Positions 23,526-36,631 of a DNA stretch of 64,000 nt are shown here, one piece after another; position 1 is the first letter of the stretch, and each line of letters opens with the position of its first letter. Below the pieces are notes generated by a model that saw nothing but the letters and a program-made list of their open reading frames with translations, had not been told where the DNA came from and did no database searches. The translations under genes were made by a program, and so were the position numbers. The DNA is taken from assembly GCA_028554645.1 (NCBI GenBank), contig JAQOOI010000018.1:434001-498000 (forward strand). Reading direction: 5' to 3'. This stretch comes from Omphalotus guepiniiformis (lineage: Eukaryota > Basidiomycota > Agaricomycetes > Agaricales > Omphalotaceae).

Positions 23526-25944
23526 ATGTTGCGTTTCACTCGCTGGCGTGCTTTCATTTCTTGTTTCTTGCTCAGCTTTTGCTACGGACTTCTCAGGTCG
23601 AATGGCAACTCGAACCAAGAACTGGCACAAATACAGGAAGAGGAACTTTACTTGGCCGATTTACACAATTCATCAATCAACGAATACTCTCTTACCGCCA
23701 TACTTCCTGTTACGCAACATTCTTTACCCGACTTACCTGCTATCTTGACCCCTTTCTTTCATTCCGCTGTCCCAAAAACCCTGCGTCAAATTCTCCTTGT
23801 GTCTCCCGATTCTCTAGCACCCCAAGTGCGCTCGTCTTTATTCAACACCATATCGACTATTGATTCCGCAAGTAACGCCGAATGTGTTGTACGCCTTTGG
23901 CCAAGTACCTTGACACAAGAGGAAGGTTTCTTACGCGCAGCTACTACAGCCTCTACGGAGTGGCTTCTGCTGCTCGACGAGCGGGGCTTGCAAGATCTTG
24001 ACCTCCAGACCAGACGGTTGCTTCTTGATCCTCCATCCACCTCTCTACCTCTCGGTCCCAGAGGCATCCTCAGTCTGCCTTATAATTCGTCTTGTGTGTA
24101 TTCGTCTTCAATACCTCAGCGAGCAACGTACCTCGTACCGCCTTTTGTAATCTCATCTAATCTTTTGCGACATGCTGCTCGTGGTGCTCGATCTTGGCGC
24201 GACCTTGGCGATGGTATCTCCAGGTCTCAAAAGGGCACACTTACGGCAGTAGTCCTACCTTCAACAACAGATTCAAGACGAACTTGGTGTCCAAGCTCGG
24301 GGAACAGCAAAAATGTTGAATTCATAGAACCAGTCGCGACGAATTGGGGTCCCTCTGATCAGTTAATTGGTAATATATCAAAATCTGAATCCGTTCCGTT
24401 GGACAGTCCTCCAGTAAACTTTGTTATACTGTTCTCTAGCTTGGAAGACATACGCCATTTTGCTCTCGTCGCATGCCGTATTCAAGAACGTGGCCATCCT
24501 CTAAGAATTATCCTACATCAAGCTGGGCAGACGTCTTCGTACCGGAAAGTGCAAGTTCTGAGCCATTTTCACTGCAGGTTGTCGTACACTTTTCTTCCTG
24601 CACACAAATCTCCGGATGCATGGCTTCATGAAGCTGACGTCAAACCGGATATCATCATCACTTTGAAAGAAATGCCAGGCCTTTATGAAAGTTGTCTCAG
24701 CGCGACAGTTGTTCGCATACCAAGAGAAGACCTTCTTTATTCAGACTGGATGAGCTCGCTCATGTCTTCTGAATGGCGAGGTGACTTCCGTTTTAATGAC
24801 CATGTGTGCTTATCAGTATGACTCTATTTTGCAGATTGGAATGTCCCGAGGATCACGTTGAATATCATCACAAATGATAGGCCTAAATCGCTAACCCGTC
24901 TTCTTTCGTCGACATCGAGTGGAAGGTTTTATGGTGACCAAGTCGACGTGCGAATCAATTTCGAGCAGTCTAGTGACTTCGTGACATTGGAAACCGTAAG
25001 AAATTGGCGCTGGAATCATGGCTCTCTTTTTCTGCACCGCCGTATCGTTCACGGAGGCTTGCTTCCTGCTGTCGTCGAGTCATGGTATCCCCATACCGAT
25101 GATACGTATGGCGTGCTGCTAGAAGACGATGTAGAGCTCTCTCCCTTCTTCTATGCTTGGATCAAAATGGTTATCCTTCGTTACAGGTGAGACCGCCCGA
25201 GAGACATGATGCCTCGCTGTCATTAACGAATCATATCTCAGATACGGGAATAATAAAGGGAAATTTTCTCAGATGTTCGGTATCAGCCTTTATCAAGCCA
25301 AGAACACCGAGTTACACCCGTCTGGCCGACAGCCCTTTGATGCTGAAAAGATCTTCCGCTCGAATGACATTCACTCCTTCACTCCCTACCTTTCTCAAGT
25401 CCCCTGTAGCTGGGGCGCTGTCTACTTTCCAGAGCACTGGCGGGAATTTCACGACTATCTCTCAATCCGCTTCTCCGAACGCGCATTCCCACTCGATGAG
25501 ACCATCGTGCCGAACGTGCGGTCAAACCAATGGACGGAATCGTGGAAGAAATATTTCATCGAGCTCGTTTATCTTCGAGGATACGTGATGCTATACCCGA
25601 ATTTCCCTGACTTTGTCTCGTTATCAACTAACCACCTCGAGGTGGGCTCGCATGTCAAAATTCGGTCAAAGGAGAAACGCGACGCTTTTGCAGTTCCTTT
25701 GATGGGAATTTCGTCTGTTGGAATATCGGAGACTCCTTCGACGCGGTCAGTGGGTCTTCTGGATTTACCAAGTGGTTCCCTTCCACAGTGGGATTCACTT
25801 CCTACTCTCAACTTGACGGGGGCACTGGAAAGTCTGGATGTGTTACGCGAGCAAGGTATCGTTCGACGATCAGAAATGGCAGGATGCAAGGAACACGTAC
25901 CTTCGCTTCCTTTCGATGCTTATAGTCTCCTTTGCTTGGAATGA
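23526..25944 (+). CDS. Membrane-anchored glycosyltransferase family 2-like protein
   Basis: Three exons (23526-24780, 24835-25186, 25242-25944) encode 769 residues. The N-terminus MLRFTRWRAFISCFLLSFCYG is a short basic stretch followed by one hydrophobic segment, a type II Golgi signal anchor. The first 400 residues are weakly conserved. The C-terminal half carries the recognisable catalytic region: RITLNIITNDRPKSLTRLL, WRWNHGSLFLHRRIVHGG, WYPHTDDTYGVLLEDDVELS (the EDD acts as a DxD-like metal site) and a later WGAVYFPEHW block. Substrate and product are unknown. The first intron starts with GTGACT at 24781 and joins EWR to DWNVPRITL; the ATG at 23526 is the first in the frame. Confidence 0.8.
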
Positions 25945-26743
25945 GTTCCTGATGTAGCTGTATGCTGTTGAGTGTCATATATCATTATTCATGTGACTCA
26001 AATAAAGCATTGTTTTTGATGAATGCAGTGGACGTAGCTTAAGATCAACATTGCTGTTCAAGAGCCGTGTTTTGGGTCGCTCTGCTGTGAAATATCCGCC
26101 GTTGTGGACCTACCCTGAGTCCGACACGGGCCAAAGTCCCCTCAACAAGAATCGCGGAGCGCGATACCCCACTGATAGAAGCAGATTGAATGAAGCTTCG
26201 GATTATGTCGGATAGGCATTTTGTTTTCTATTTTCTCCTTTCGACCATGGTAAGCTCCGACTGACTACGCGCAACTTTGAATCTCATGGCAGCCTGGCAC
26301 CGGGAAGTCGTAATGACTCTGGCGCCACGACTCCACTGTGATCTCATAGCGACCTGTTTCCTCGAGATACTCCGTGTCTTGACCCCGCGCAGAAGTGAAG
26401 TTCTACACAGATTCAAGAAGCCTTGTTAGGCAGGACCTCGCATTTCCAATAATTACATGAAGCGGGAGGGAGAGTTCAAGGGTTATAAAGCCCTGTACCA
26501 GTAAATTACATATGTAAAAAAGGTCAAAGGCAAAGATGCAATGATATGGACTCCATTGAGCGAAGTAAGTAAGAGCGAGAGCACCAAACGCCGCGAAGGT
26601 TTTTTTTTTTTGACCCGGAGGCTCGAAACCATCGTATGATCTCATTTCAATACAGCTCCAGCTCTTCAAATATCATAATGGTGAGCTAGTAAGTTAGTTT
26701 CAGTCAGTGCTTCGAAAATACTCGACGTCCCTATCTCTTTTGA
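25945..26743. other. Convergent intergenic region, glycosyltransferase and AsnRS 3' flanks
   Basis: About 800 bp between two converging genes. It holds an oligo-T run near 26600-26611 and short open frames without resemblance to known proteins. Nothing further could be supported. Confidence 0.6.
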
Positions 26744-28436
26744 TCACAAAGACAACCTCCCAACCCATCGAGGCATCGGCACACACTCCCTGACATTCTC
26801 GATCGCACCAACCCATCCAACCAAACGCTCGAATCCCATTCCGAATCCAACATGAGGCGCTCCACCGAAACGCCTCAAATCAACGTACCATTTGTACGCA
26901 CCCGCACCATCTGACCCGCCTAAGTTGTGCTCCTTCATATTCGCGACCAATATATCCTCCCTCTCCTCCCTCACAGACCCACCAACCAGCTCACCGACAC
27001 CCGGAACGAGTAAATCAAAGCATGCAACGGTCTCCCCGTGCCCAGGCACAGGCAAGTCGTTAGTCCTCATATAGAACGGCTTCATTTCTTTGGGATAATC
27101 AGTCACAAAGACCGGCCCTTTAACGTATGTCTCTGCCAGCCAACGTTCGTGTTCACTCTGCAGTGATTTTTTCCATTGAGGCGGGAACTCGAACAGAGAT
27201 GATCCGGAATTCTCAAAGGCGTCTTGTAGTAACGCTATGGCCTCCGTATAGGTCATTCGTGCCCATGGCGCCCCATACACTGCGTGGTCCAAAGCAGCCT
27301 TCGCACCGGGATTGTCGCTCCAGAGCATAGCAAGATCCTCCTTCGTATTTTCAAACACGGAGCGCATGGTCTCCCTCAGCATGCCTTCCACGACGGTGCA
27401 TATTCCATGTACACCCGAGCTCCCGCCAGCAGGAACATCGCCCCACTCTGCTTCTAACATCCAGAACTCGGCTAAGTGTCTATTAGTCTGACTCCTCTCT
27501 GCACGGAAACACGGTGAGAGCGTCCAGACCCTGCCCAGTGCGCTCTGCACTGCCTCAAGATGTAGCTGGGATGACACAGTCAAATGCGCAGGACGAGAGA
27601 AGAAATGCTCTGCTTCTGCCCTGCTCTGCTCGTCTTTCAGTGAAATTTGATCAATGGTAGTGTCTTCTAACTTGGAGAGTTTGAAGGTCTCTCCTGCTCC
27701 TTCAGCGTCATTTGAGGTTAATATTGGAGTGTTCACATTGGTGAAGCCTTGTGCCTATAGCTGAAATAAGCTCGAGAGGGTGAAGATAGATGAAGGACTC
27801 AGTACCTCAAAATAAACTTGTAAATTCCGTTGTAACGCGTCTCTCAGTCTTAACATCGCGCCAATAGACCCAGTACGGGCACGTAAATGAACATTGTCGC
27901 GCAGATATTCCGTAGAAAGAGCTTGCTTTTGAATTGGATATGTCTAAAGGAGGGACATGTACTACATTAGTGTTGGAGATGTAGAATGCGAAAGACCTAC
28001 CTCAGGATCACAAGCGCCTAGTACCTCAACTTCGTCAACAAGAAGCTCCTTCTCCTGGCCTGACCCAGGACTTTTGCTTAAGCTACCGGTGAATCGTACG
28101 CTAGCGCCATTTGTCAGTCTGCATGTTGGTCAGTGGGCATATCGCAATCAAAGACGCGTCAAACACGCACTCTTTTGGTATCATGGACGACCCAAGAACG
28201 GCTTGCAAACCTTCAGAGGTACTTCCATCACTAATGACAGCAAATGAGACTCGTTTTTGACGACGAATTGACTTGATCCATCCATTGACCGTGACCTTTT
28301 CTAGGCCGGGATCATTGACGGTATTCGCATGGACAGAGGAATCAGCAGCACAAGTAGGTGTAGCTAATAGCTGCTTGATTGTAGGAGGCAATCTATACGA
28401 CGCAGCAATCTGACGAAGGAACGTCGTTGATTTCAT
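26744..28436 (-). CDS. SLM5: Asparaginyl-tRNA synthetase, mitochondrial
   Basis: Class II aminoacyl-tRNA synthetase charging mitochondrial tRNA-Asn. The N-terminal segment KSTTFLRQIAASYRL is basic and suggests mitochondrial import. The anticodon-binding OB fold follows (VTVNGWIKSIRRQKRVSFAVISDG). The catalytic domain shows motif 1 context (AQGFTNVNTPILTSNDAEGAGETF), HLTVSSQLHLEA, motif 2 (CFRAERSQTNRHLAEFWMLEAEWG) and motif 3 (HVGFGMGFERLVGWV), ending MPRWVGRLSL. Several introns lie in the N-terminal half; the 3' exon up to 27736 is long. An in-frame ATG at 28466 would add ten residues (MGSEWLCCSC); I prefer 28436 because it puts the targeting-like sequence first. Confidence 0.9.
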
Positions 28437-28777
28437 GCAAGAACAACACAGCCACTCCGAGCCCATCTGACTCCTATTTCTCCTCCACGAAAATCTTCAG
28501 TGAGGTATAAACTCACCAGCTTCAATGACTTTGATTCTGAATGTTACAGTTTATTAGAGATACAGTTTATTGGAGAATTTCTTCCTCCTGCCTCTGGCTC
28601 TGCCTTTGTAACAGGCTCGTATGAACGGCGCAGACCCTCGCGGTTAATCCGTCATCGAGCGAATCGACAAAATGTCTCTGGTATTGTGTTAGACTCTTTC
28701 TCTTTTATTCCGCAAACTTTTTACAGTGGCCGAGAGATAACCAAAATCTATGCGAGGAGTGATTGCCATTGCAAAGA
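28437..28777. promoter_or_regulatory. Divergent intergenic region, AsnRS / FunK1 kinase
   Basis: 341 bp between two divergently transcribed genes. It contains an 11-bp direct repeat (TACAGTTTATT) about 28549-28575. No gene was recognised; promoter function is inferred from position. Confidence 0.4.
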
Positions 28778-31026
28778 ATGAAGATCCCTTTTCATCATTC
28801 TGCCCGAAGGAAGAATATGTCAACGACGTTGTGGAACTTTCTCGTAGCTGAAGGAATACTATGCAAAGTTGAGGACGGTTTTCTGCGCTGGAAGGTCTTC
28901 AAGGATGGAGTCGGTCCCGGTAAAGAGAACGACGTACTTGAATCTCTGCTGCAGATTGCGAAGGCAATAGAAAGGGTATCCCGGGACGCTCTAAACACGC
29001 AGGGGAAAGATAGCGAAAGTATTGCCAAGGCAAGTATCGAACTTCGTGTATATCTCATTCGCTGAGTTTTTGGTTTTTAGAATCAAAGCCAACTTGTCAG
29101 TGCTGCTTTCCTTATCAAGAACAACGATCCTCGAAGAATATCCACCTACACTGTTGGTGTCTCCCAGTCTACTCTTTTCGTTTACTGATGCACCGTTTCT
29201 TAGCTTACACTTGAAGACAATCAGGCATCCGTATGGTGTTTTTCTCGGTCTCATTCCTTCAGATCGGACAGTTTCAACTGGATAACGGTGGGCTTTTCCC
29301 TCAAGAATGTTCTTGTACATCTCAACAAATCATGATATCTTAGGATTGTCGTAAATTTGTCAAAACACTCGTTTCGTTCATGTTTGCCTCCTTCGAGCAG
29401 ATTGACTATGATCCAGGAGTCAGACGTAGTGAGGTCAACGGGAAAGAATATTTCATATACGAGATCGATAACGCTGAGGACGGACCTCTTTGCTTCAAAA
29501 CTATTCAATTCATTTCGGAGGACCGTCTGCTGTGTATCACAGGACCCATGCCACGCCTCCGGGAAGTCATTCCAGTCAAGTCTATCAACGACCTTACTGC
29601 GACCTTGCCCACCAACTATAGCCTGAAGGACGTATGGCTCAACGAAGGTGCTTTCACGGAACACGACATTCGACACGATGTTTTCGAGGGTGTAGACTTC
29701 AGAGCTCGATTAGCGGACTTACATGAGGAATCCATGGGTATCCAAACATTGGAAGACAGAGAAAAGGTTGTCCAAAATACGCTCGAAGAGAAACGGCACG
29801 AGAAAGAATTTCTCACATTAAAGAGGAACACTGAAGCCGAACGAGACACAACATTGTTTGAGGAAGAGCATGCGTTCACTACAGCGCATACACACGCCAC
29901 CGAAGCGGTAACTCAGTCTCATCCGGTGGTATTCCCCTCGCTAGCATCTTTTCCAAAATCTCGATACCGACTCGTTTGTGAAGAAATGTATGTAGCCGTG
30001 GCTGAGGCGGAAACCTTCGACAATGCCATGAATGCCCTAGAAGGCGCTGTTACTGGTGAGTGTCAAAGGAATGTTCGGTCTCTAATACCAAAACTCATAG
30101 TTGTACAACTCAGGTCTTCGTACAATGCACAACGCAGGATGGATGTACCAGGATATAAGTCCTGTAAATGTGTTATGGTATGCCATTGGTAATCGAGGTA
30201 TATTGGCAGACCTCGAATATGCCAAACAATTCTCTTCAGACGATGGTATTTTAGAGCCAAAGACTGTACGCTGATCCTCCATTCCTCACCCTTGTGTGAT
30301 AGTATTCTGAATTTTGTGGTGTAGGGTATCCCTGCTTTCATGCCAACAGATTATTTGTACCACTCATACGCCGAGAGACCATTACCACAGTTCAGGTCTT
30401 ATTCAGAGGCTTTGGAAATGCATGCCTCACGTACACGAAGGCAAAAAAAATTCACTTTCCTGCACGATGTGGAGTATTTCTGGTGGCTCTATCTGTGGAT
30501 CAGCTTGGTACTTGTTGACCACCAATTCTCCCGAAAATTTTCAAGAAAATTATTCAAGAGCTTTGAACCCCCTTCAGATCTAGAACGATTTATACTTTTC
30601 AAGTTCCAGGGTGCACTTGCAAGTAAGCTAGACGCTATAATACACCCCGATCTTAAAGAGGTCATCCCAGTTGTCGATGCCATTCGCCGATTGCTGTTGG
30701 CTGAATCTCGTGGATTCAACGATCCTGACAACAAAGTCCAACCTGCAATTTTCTATTTAGGAATGTTCAAACTCATCAAGATGAGTAGGTCTTTGAAGAT
30801 CCCGCTCCCATGGAAGCCATCGTCCTCTTCTTCTGCCCCCGCTGCTCTGGGTACAGCACTCTTTGGCAACCCACAACCTTCTGGCGGTAGTCAGACAACT
30901 TTTGCTGGTAGCAGTTCTCATTACCAGGCAAGTTTCGGTTGTATACGCTCGCGTGATAGCCAAACTCGTGCCGATGATGCGTTCGTCCCGCCACCGTCAA
31001 AACGAATGAAGGTGTGTTACGACTAA
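28778..31026 (+). CDS. FunK1-type fungal protein kinase
   Basis: Kinase-like family expanded in mushroom-forming fungi; substrates are unknown. Six exons (28778-29029, 29081-29152, 29204-29287, 29344-30055, 30114-30265, 30325-31026) give 657 residues. The pre-kinase module contains TLEDNQASVWCFSRSHSF. The middle has a long charged helical region (about residues 230-320). The catalytic core reads MHNAGWMYQDISPVNVLW and then GILADLEYAK, so the loop has YQD where many members have HRD, and DLE in place of DFG; the key Asp residues are kept. GIPAFMPTDYL and FLHDVEYFWWLYLWI follow, as in the family. The tail is Ser-rich with a basic end (PPSKRMK). Intron 1 has the donor AAG|GCAAGT, a canonical GC-AG site. 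Confidence 0.85.
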
Positions 31027-31309
31027 TATCCTGGGGGAATGTTCTTTGCTGGCCGTTTTTTCCCTTCTTTTTCCTCATTTGTTTGTTCCTCTCTAAGTTA
31101 CTATATCATGTATAAACTACATTGTCTCTACTAGATATGTAAACCCTAGTAGACAGGATCTTTTATTCAGTGCGAGGTGCTTGCATACGCAGAACACAGA
31201 GAGTACAACACAGCCACTCCGACAATACTGAGTCGGACTTGGCCATTGGCAGGGCCAGGTTACAATCAAAACAGAACAAGTAACAACGAAATGAATGTCA
31301 AAAGAATAA

Positions 31310-31799
31310 TCAGAAACCTCTTCCTCGTCCCCTGCCTCTCCCCCTGCCTCTGGCACGATCCCCTGGGACCCCTCTGCCACGCCCTCGGCCTCGTGCATCA
31401 TCTTTCTTTCTTCCTTTCGGTTTGGGTGCATCATCGACGAGCAAGGTATCCAGGGGTAGCGCATCAGGGAGCACAAAGTATCGGACATTGTTTCCTCGAA
31501 TCGACAGACTGTCTAGAGATACAGGATCGCGATTCCGCGTTGTCATCTTGACAGTTTTCAGGTGTGTGTTCATTTGCATGTCCACGCCTGCAGGGAAAAA
31601 CCAAGAAGAGTGAGACTGCTTTCATGGTAAAAGTTAGGGATCTGATACACGCCGGTGATTGTGCCATGAACTACAGATCCATTTTTGAGCTCGATTGTCA
31701 CCGTCTCATTGTTGAGTTTCATCAAAAATCTGCGTGCACGAGATTTTTCAGATTAGCTAAGTACGGATGAATGAAATGTACGAACCTGACGAGCTTCAT
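31310..31799 (-). CDS. SMD1: Small nuclear ribonucleoprotein Sm D1
   Basis: Core Sm-ring protein of spliceosomal U snRNPs, nuclear. Three exons on the minus strand (31786-31799, 31653-31729, 31310-31587) encode 122 residues (human 119). Exon 1 is only 14 nt. The Sm1 motif is [20 protein letters not shown], then [17 protein letters not shown]; Sm2 is [14 protein letters not shown]. The tail after [11 protein letters not shown] is an RG-repeat region, the usual target of symmetric arginine dimethylation and SMN binding. To keep ITG-VDMQ in frame the second intron must run from GC at 31652 to CTGCAG, another apparent GC-AG intron. The 3' end converges on the FunK1 gene. Confidence 0.93.
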
Positions 31800-32096
31800 C
31801 CTGCTTCTTCAGTATCGTCCAGAAAATATAGTCAGGAAAAGAGGTGGTCAACGCTGGACGCGTTGTTGAGGTCTCTGTCTATACGGGCCTGGGAAGACTT
31901 GACGGAGATCGAAATATAGGCGCCCGAGATAGCGCTTACTGTCTGCTGGATGTAGTTCATCCCAAAAAAAAACATAGAGATGAGCATAGTATGATACCAG
32001 TAATAACTCCAGCATTGTATTCAGGTTTTCATAGGGCAAGATCATGATATCGCATAAGTTAATAATAATAATAAGTAGCGTTCAGCGCTCTATATA
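31800..32096. other. SmD1 promoter / DNA ligase 3' flank
   Basis: 297 bp between two minus-strand genes, with a short TAATAATAATAA tract near 32059-32070. No gene recognised. Confidence 0.5.
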
Positions 32097-35000
32097 TCAA
32101 CAGAAAATACGAATCGCTTGACGCTCCAAAAGTTTGTCTTCCAGCAGCAACGTTCTATGATTAAATATCCATATAGGTAGCCTGGAGGTTGCAGTATGCC
32201 GGGAGGGAGGACATTCCTCAAGGCTCTTAATCGCATACAACATCCAATTTTTACCTGCTTCGTCTTCAGGGTCAACAAAAATGATGCCTCGCTTGATCCA
32301 ATCGTCCCCAGCAGCGTTACGCCAGGCAGAAGCAGTCGTGGCAGGAGACCACCCACATCCAGCTAGCAGAGACTGGAGTGAGTGTATTCGTTGATGAGGC
32401 GGAATGAGTTTCTTCCACGGTGACCCACCCGGTAGCTTGAGACGTGGTTTGGCCATCCATACCATCGCTTCTCTGAAGAATTCTTCTTCAACTTCAACCC
32501 TGCGTCTATCCACGGAAAATGTCTTCGATGAAGGGGCGTTCAATCTTATAAACGTGTCCTCATGTGGCAGGCGAGATGACTTTGGAGATGGTTTGATCGG
32601 CGACGTCGGAGGGCTTGGATACTTTATTCGAGTGAGAGCTTTCGTTGAACACGACGCTGGCCGCGTGCTTCCATGTGCATACGAATCCGAGGATTCAACG
32701 CGACTTGTGCCAGAGATCGGTTCAGAATTTTCATCGACAGCATGGGCCGAGACTGCACTTTGAGACATCCGACTAGGGAAAGTTGGCTGATTGGTCGTAG
32801 CGCGCAGCGGTGCAGTGTCATGGTGTTCCACAGGAAGATCGATTGTTGTTAAGTGACAGATAGGGATGTCCAAGACGGCGTGAATTGCTTTACTCTTGAC
32901 CGGGTACGTCTTCATCGGCGAAGCCTTGAGCAGTGTAATCGAAGTATCTTGAGAAGTCTTCGCACCCAACAAGGAAGCGTTCGTTTCGACGGTGTGCGTC
33001 ACAACCTTCCTTCTCTTTAACGGGCTCTTCGAATCCGTGGTTTTCGCCCTCTTCTTCCCCCTTCCCAACTCGATATGATCTACTGCTGCGATCTTGTTTC
33101 GCCAAAACTCTAATCTAGCGTTCCTCTGGTTCTCATCTCGCACTCCGGGTGAAGCGGGATGATGCCACATCCCTTTGACAACGTCCCTAATCTCCTTTTC
33201 AGACGAATCACGACCCATCGCTTTTCGCGCTATGCCACGAAGTTCTTGAAGCGATACACAATCGCGCCAGGAACGTTCCCCAGGACGATACACTTTCGGC
33301 ATACGAGGCCATCGGAGTTGATACTCCTACCGAAGACACGACTCTTTAGTTGCCAAATCTTCGGCCAGGTAATGGAAGGTACATACTGCACAACCTTGCG
33401 GTACGTCAAACCGATCACCAAACAGCTCCGCGGCCAAAGGTTCTCTCAAGAGAATTTCCGGGGGAGTGATACCCCGAAACAAGTCAAATGTATACGACAG
33501 TTCACTATGTGACTGCTGTCCGTTGAGTTAGAACGACGAAATCAGGCGGTCCTTAATACAGCAACTCACTGGCTTGTTCTTGTTGTACTTGATCGGGTCA
33601 TCGTTTTTGAGCCAAAAGTTCAGTTCTTCTAATTGAGCACGCGACATTCCATAGGACGTTGTGAAATAAATGAAAAAATGTGGAAGAACGGAAGGCTATG
33701 AAGCAATTAATATCACTATACCAACCTAATTCGATGAAGAAGAAATCATACATCATTTTCCACTTGTTCCTTGTTCGTCACAGCTCCAATGTAAAACGTC
33801 GTCAGAGCCGATGGAGGTACTGTTGCCCACTTCATCAATTGCAAGCCAAAATACAAGCAAAAGTTACTAACCTCTCAATTCCTGGGCACGATGTGCCTCC
33901 CATGCCGCTCCTAGAAGCACCAGATCCAGGGTGTCCCCTAATTTCGGAATGTAATCTTTCTTCAACTTGACCCAGGGCTTCTTCCAATCGTTATATCCAG
34001 ATTCAGCTCCTTTGAGAACGAGCCCCTCTTCACACAAGGCTATCCGTTCTGCGAAAATATCACACAGTGCGTGTACAGCAGTGCTGTTATCGTTGTTGAC
34101 CCTGTCGCTTGCTTCATCATCCTCATCGCTAGAGTCGCTTCGAGAGCTGTAGGAATTTTCTATGTTGATAGGCCAGCGCTCTGCAAGCATAGCCATTCCT
34201 GGGGTTGTGACAATCAGATTTTCAAGGCGTTCTCGTCGCTCCCAGTAAGGTGCTGTCACAAGATTTTCATCATCAAGGAACATGATGTCGAAAAACACCA
34301 CGGCCAGATGCATATCTTCTGTAGTTTCTGATAGTAAGGATGACTGAGATGCGCAGTCACCTCTGAACAGAAAGTATGCCATCAGACCGCATGTATTGAA
34401 TAGTGAAGCGAGCAATTGCACTCACGGATCCTGCGTCTCTAGACGCTTACGGGTCTCCCCACGAACGCCTTCGGCTGTTTCCTTGATAAGTTTGCGTATT
34501 CGCCAGAATTCTATGAAGCGACATCGTTAATTGCCTCAACCATGCGAGAAGATAATCCAAGTGAACCTGTTATTTTCGTTCCATCGCAAGCCACCATCTC
34601 CGCATCCAGAATCACATTTTTCCTTATCCTGGGAACAGTATGCCCACCTCCAAACCCGAGACAGCTGAGAACGATGTCGTGTACACCCAAGCGATCCTTC
34701 GTGGAATCTCTTCTGCTTTTGCTAAAGATCTTGATTTGAGGCTCACATCGTCCAGGATCTATTTGGACGTGAATTTGTGCACGTTCACCGTCGTACTTTG
34801 TCTCGGCCCATACACATTTAGAAGTTTTGAACAACGAAATGGCGTGTTTACAACTATGACCCTTCTGTGATTTCGGGACCTGCGTAGGCAGTCAGTGCAC
34901 GTTTGTATCTCATCGGAACGAAATTGTATATACCCCTATGGGAGTACCAATCACAGGCGCTATGTCCTCGCCACACTCAAATGCCCTTGCGGCGGCATCT

Positions 35001-36065
35001 AAATCGGCCTGTGCACGGTACGCGCGATTCATGAGACTGGAAGGATCCCAAGCATATATCGCTTGTTCTTTTGTCAACATTTTTAGCGACTTGGTATTGA
35101 AGTCCCTCAGCGCTGTCGTATAGTCCGTCTCTATATGAGGATAAAGCAGAGGTTTTAGGTCCTTCAATATGATTTGCGTGAGCACTCCAGCATCGAGAGG
35201 TGGCATCCTACGATAGAGCGCTCGAAGAATTTCTTTTCGCGTTCTTCGGATGCCCTTTGTAAACACGGTCACGTGTGTACATTTAGATTAGGTATATAAT
35301 ACGTAGAACTGTAGACTAGAAGACATTCTTCTTTCTTCCTTACCTCTTGTAGTCGACTATCTTTCTTCTCTATCTCTCTCAATACGACGTGGTTCAGACT
35401 CGCTAGGTTTCTCTCTAAGTCGTGTTTCCTTCATAGAGAAGGTTTTCACCCTTGGGGTATTTCCGGCGCAGTGACGAGTCACTCCATGGCGAGGTTGAAG
35501 CCAACTCGTTGAGTAACTCGTCGACACAGAATATGTCCATGATGCCTATATCACCATCATCCTTCTGAAGCCGGATGAGTCGTTATTAGCATGTCATACC
35601 CCTGAACAACGCACCGAATACCCTTCTTGTATCACCTTTTGCACTTCACCACCCAGACAGCCCGAATAACCTTCCTCGTTTTGTAAGCGTGCCTCATCGA
35701 TACCAAGGACACTCGCAATCTCATAAGACAGTGTCATCTTTCCTAGATTATATTTCCGTTTCGTGTCTTCTTCCGGAAACAGAAACCGAAACACAACGGA
35801 GGTAGTGCCAGGAGGAAGTGGTTCGTGCTTGAACCGAATCTCATCGATGAAACCTTTGAATATATCAAGAGCGGGGAAATCTGAACTGCCATGTTTGCGA
35901 GCTTTGGACTTTTGCGTGGTGATTGACTTTGGTTTGCATTTCTCCGCTATTTCACGAACAAGACTGGCAAAACTTCAGAGCAAGGATCATCACATTGCAC
36001 TTCAAGGAGAAGAGTAAGACATACAAGCTAAAAGCAATACCATTTGGGACGTCTGACTGCGACAT
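32097..36065 (-). CDS. ATP-dependent DNA ligase (LIG4/LIG1-type fold, fungal lineage)
   Basis: Large minus-strand gene that seals DNA nicks through an enzyme-AMP intermediate. The start (ATG at 36063-36065) gives MSQSDVPNGIAFSFFASLV, then an N-terminal helical domain (FRFLFPEEDTKRKYNL; LLNELASTS; IRRTRKEILRALYRRM, ILKDLKPLLYP). The nucleotidyltransferase motif I is ETKYDGERAQIHV, with the adenylated Lys. Motif III/IIIa is AVVFFDIMFLDD, IV is EGLVLKG, V is WVKLKKDY. The OB-fold end (YQLRWPRMPKVYRPGERSW) is followed by about 380 residues of basic, Ser-rich sequence ending VDRRRVEVEEEFFREAMVWMAK. I do not see a clear BRCT domain, so assignment to LIG4 specifically is uncertain. Confidence 0.85.
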
Positions 36066-36631
36066 ATACAACTGTCCTCGGCGAAAGAAGACTCGACAAA
36101 CGTCGCGGTCGCGCGAACACGACCCCGTGACTTTTACAGCCAGCCCACTTGCCTCAGCCTGCAAAAAGCACTCATTGGCCATTTCTCAAGTTAAGATTCG
36201 GAAATAAGGCATTGAGGTACAAAATACACTCAGTAGAAAGGGAATCGATGGTCTGATCAGCTCTACTAGAAATATATGATATTCATTGGGCAACACCTTA
36301 TAGGACATCATACGTAGGTCACTAAATCATTGGTCAAAGTGACTTACTACTAGGAATCGAATACTTTCGAGCACATATGTAGATCATGGCAGCCATCTCA
36401 TTTGTAAGAGTCCTACGAGGACAGAGTTGAAATTTACTGCAAGACTTGGGCACCAGTCTCAATCCTCTCCTCGTTCTCCCTCTGTGCCCTCATCTCGAGC
36501 ATCTCAGTTGGTGTTGTAACAAGTACGAGTCATTCGCCTGCTCGTTCTGCTCAGAGTCAGTGCATTTCCTCAACTCACAAACAAGATAGAATAGATCAAG
36601 TACTTGTGCGAATACACTGGGCTACTCATAA
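36066..36631. other. DNA ligase promoter / 2-enoyl thioester reductase 3' flank
   Basis: 566 bp between two minus-strand genes. A minus-strand frame (35952-36182) overlaps the ligase start but is out of register with it. No gene recognised. Confidence 0.55.

Noticed and set aside
35952..36182. Minus-strand open frame overlapping the DNA ligase start
   Set aside because: Out of register with the ligase; the ATG at 36065 plus a 50 nt intron gives the conserved FSFFASL start.
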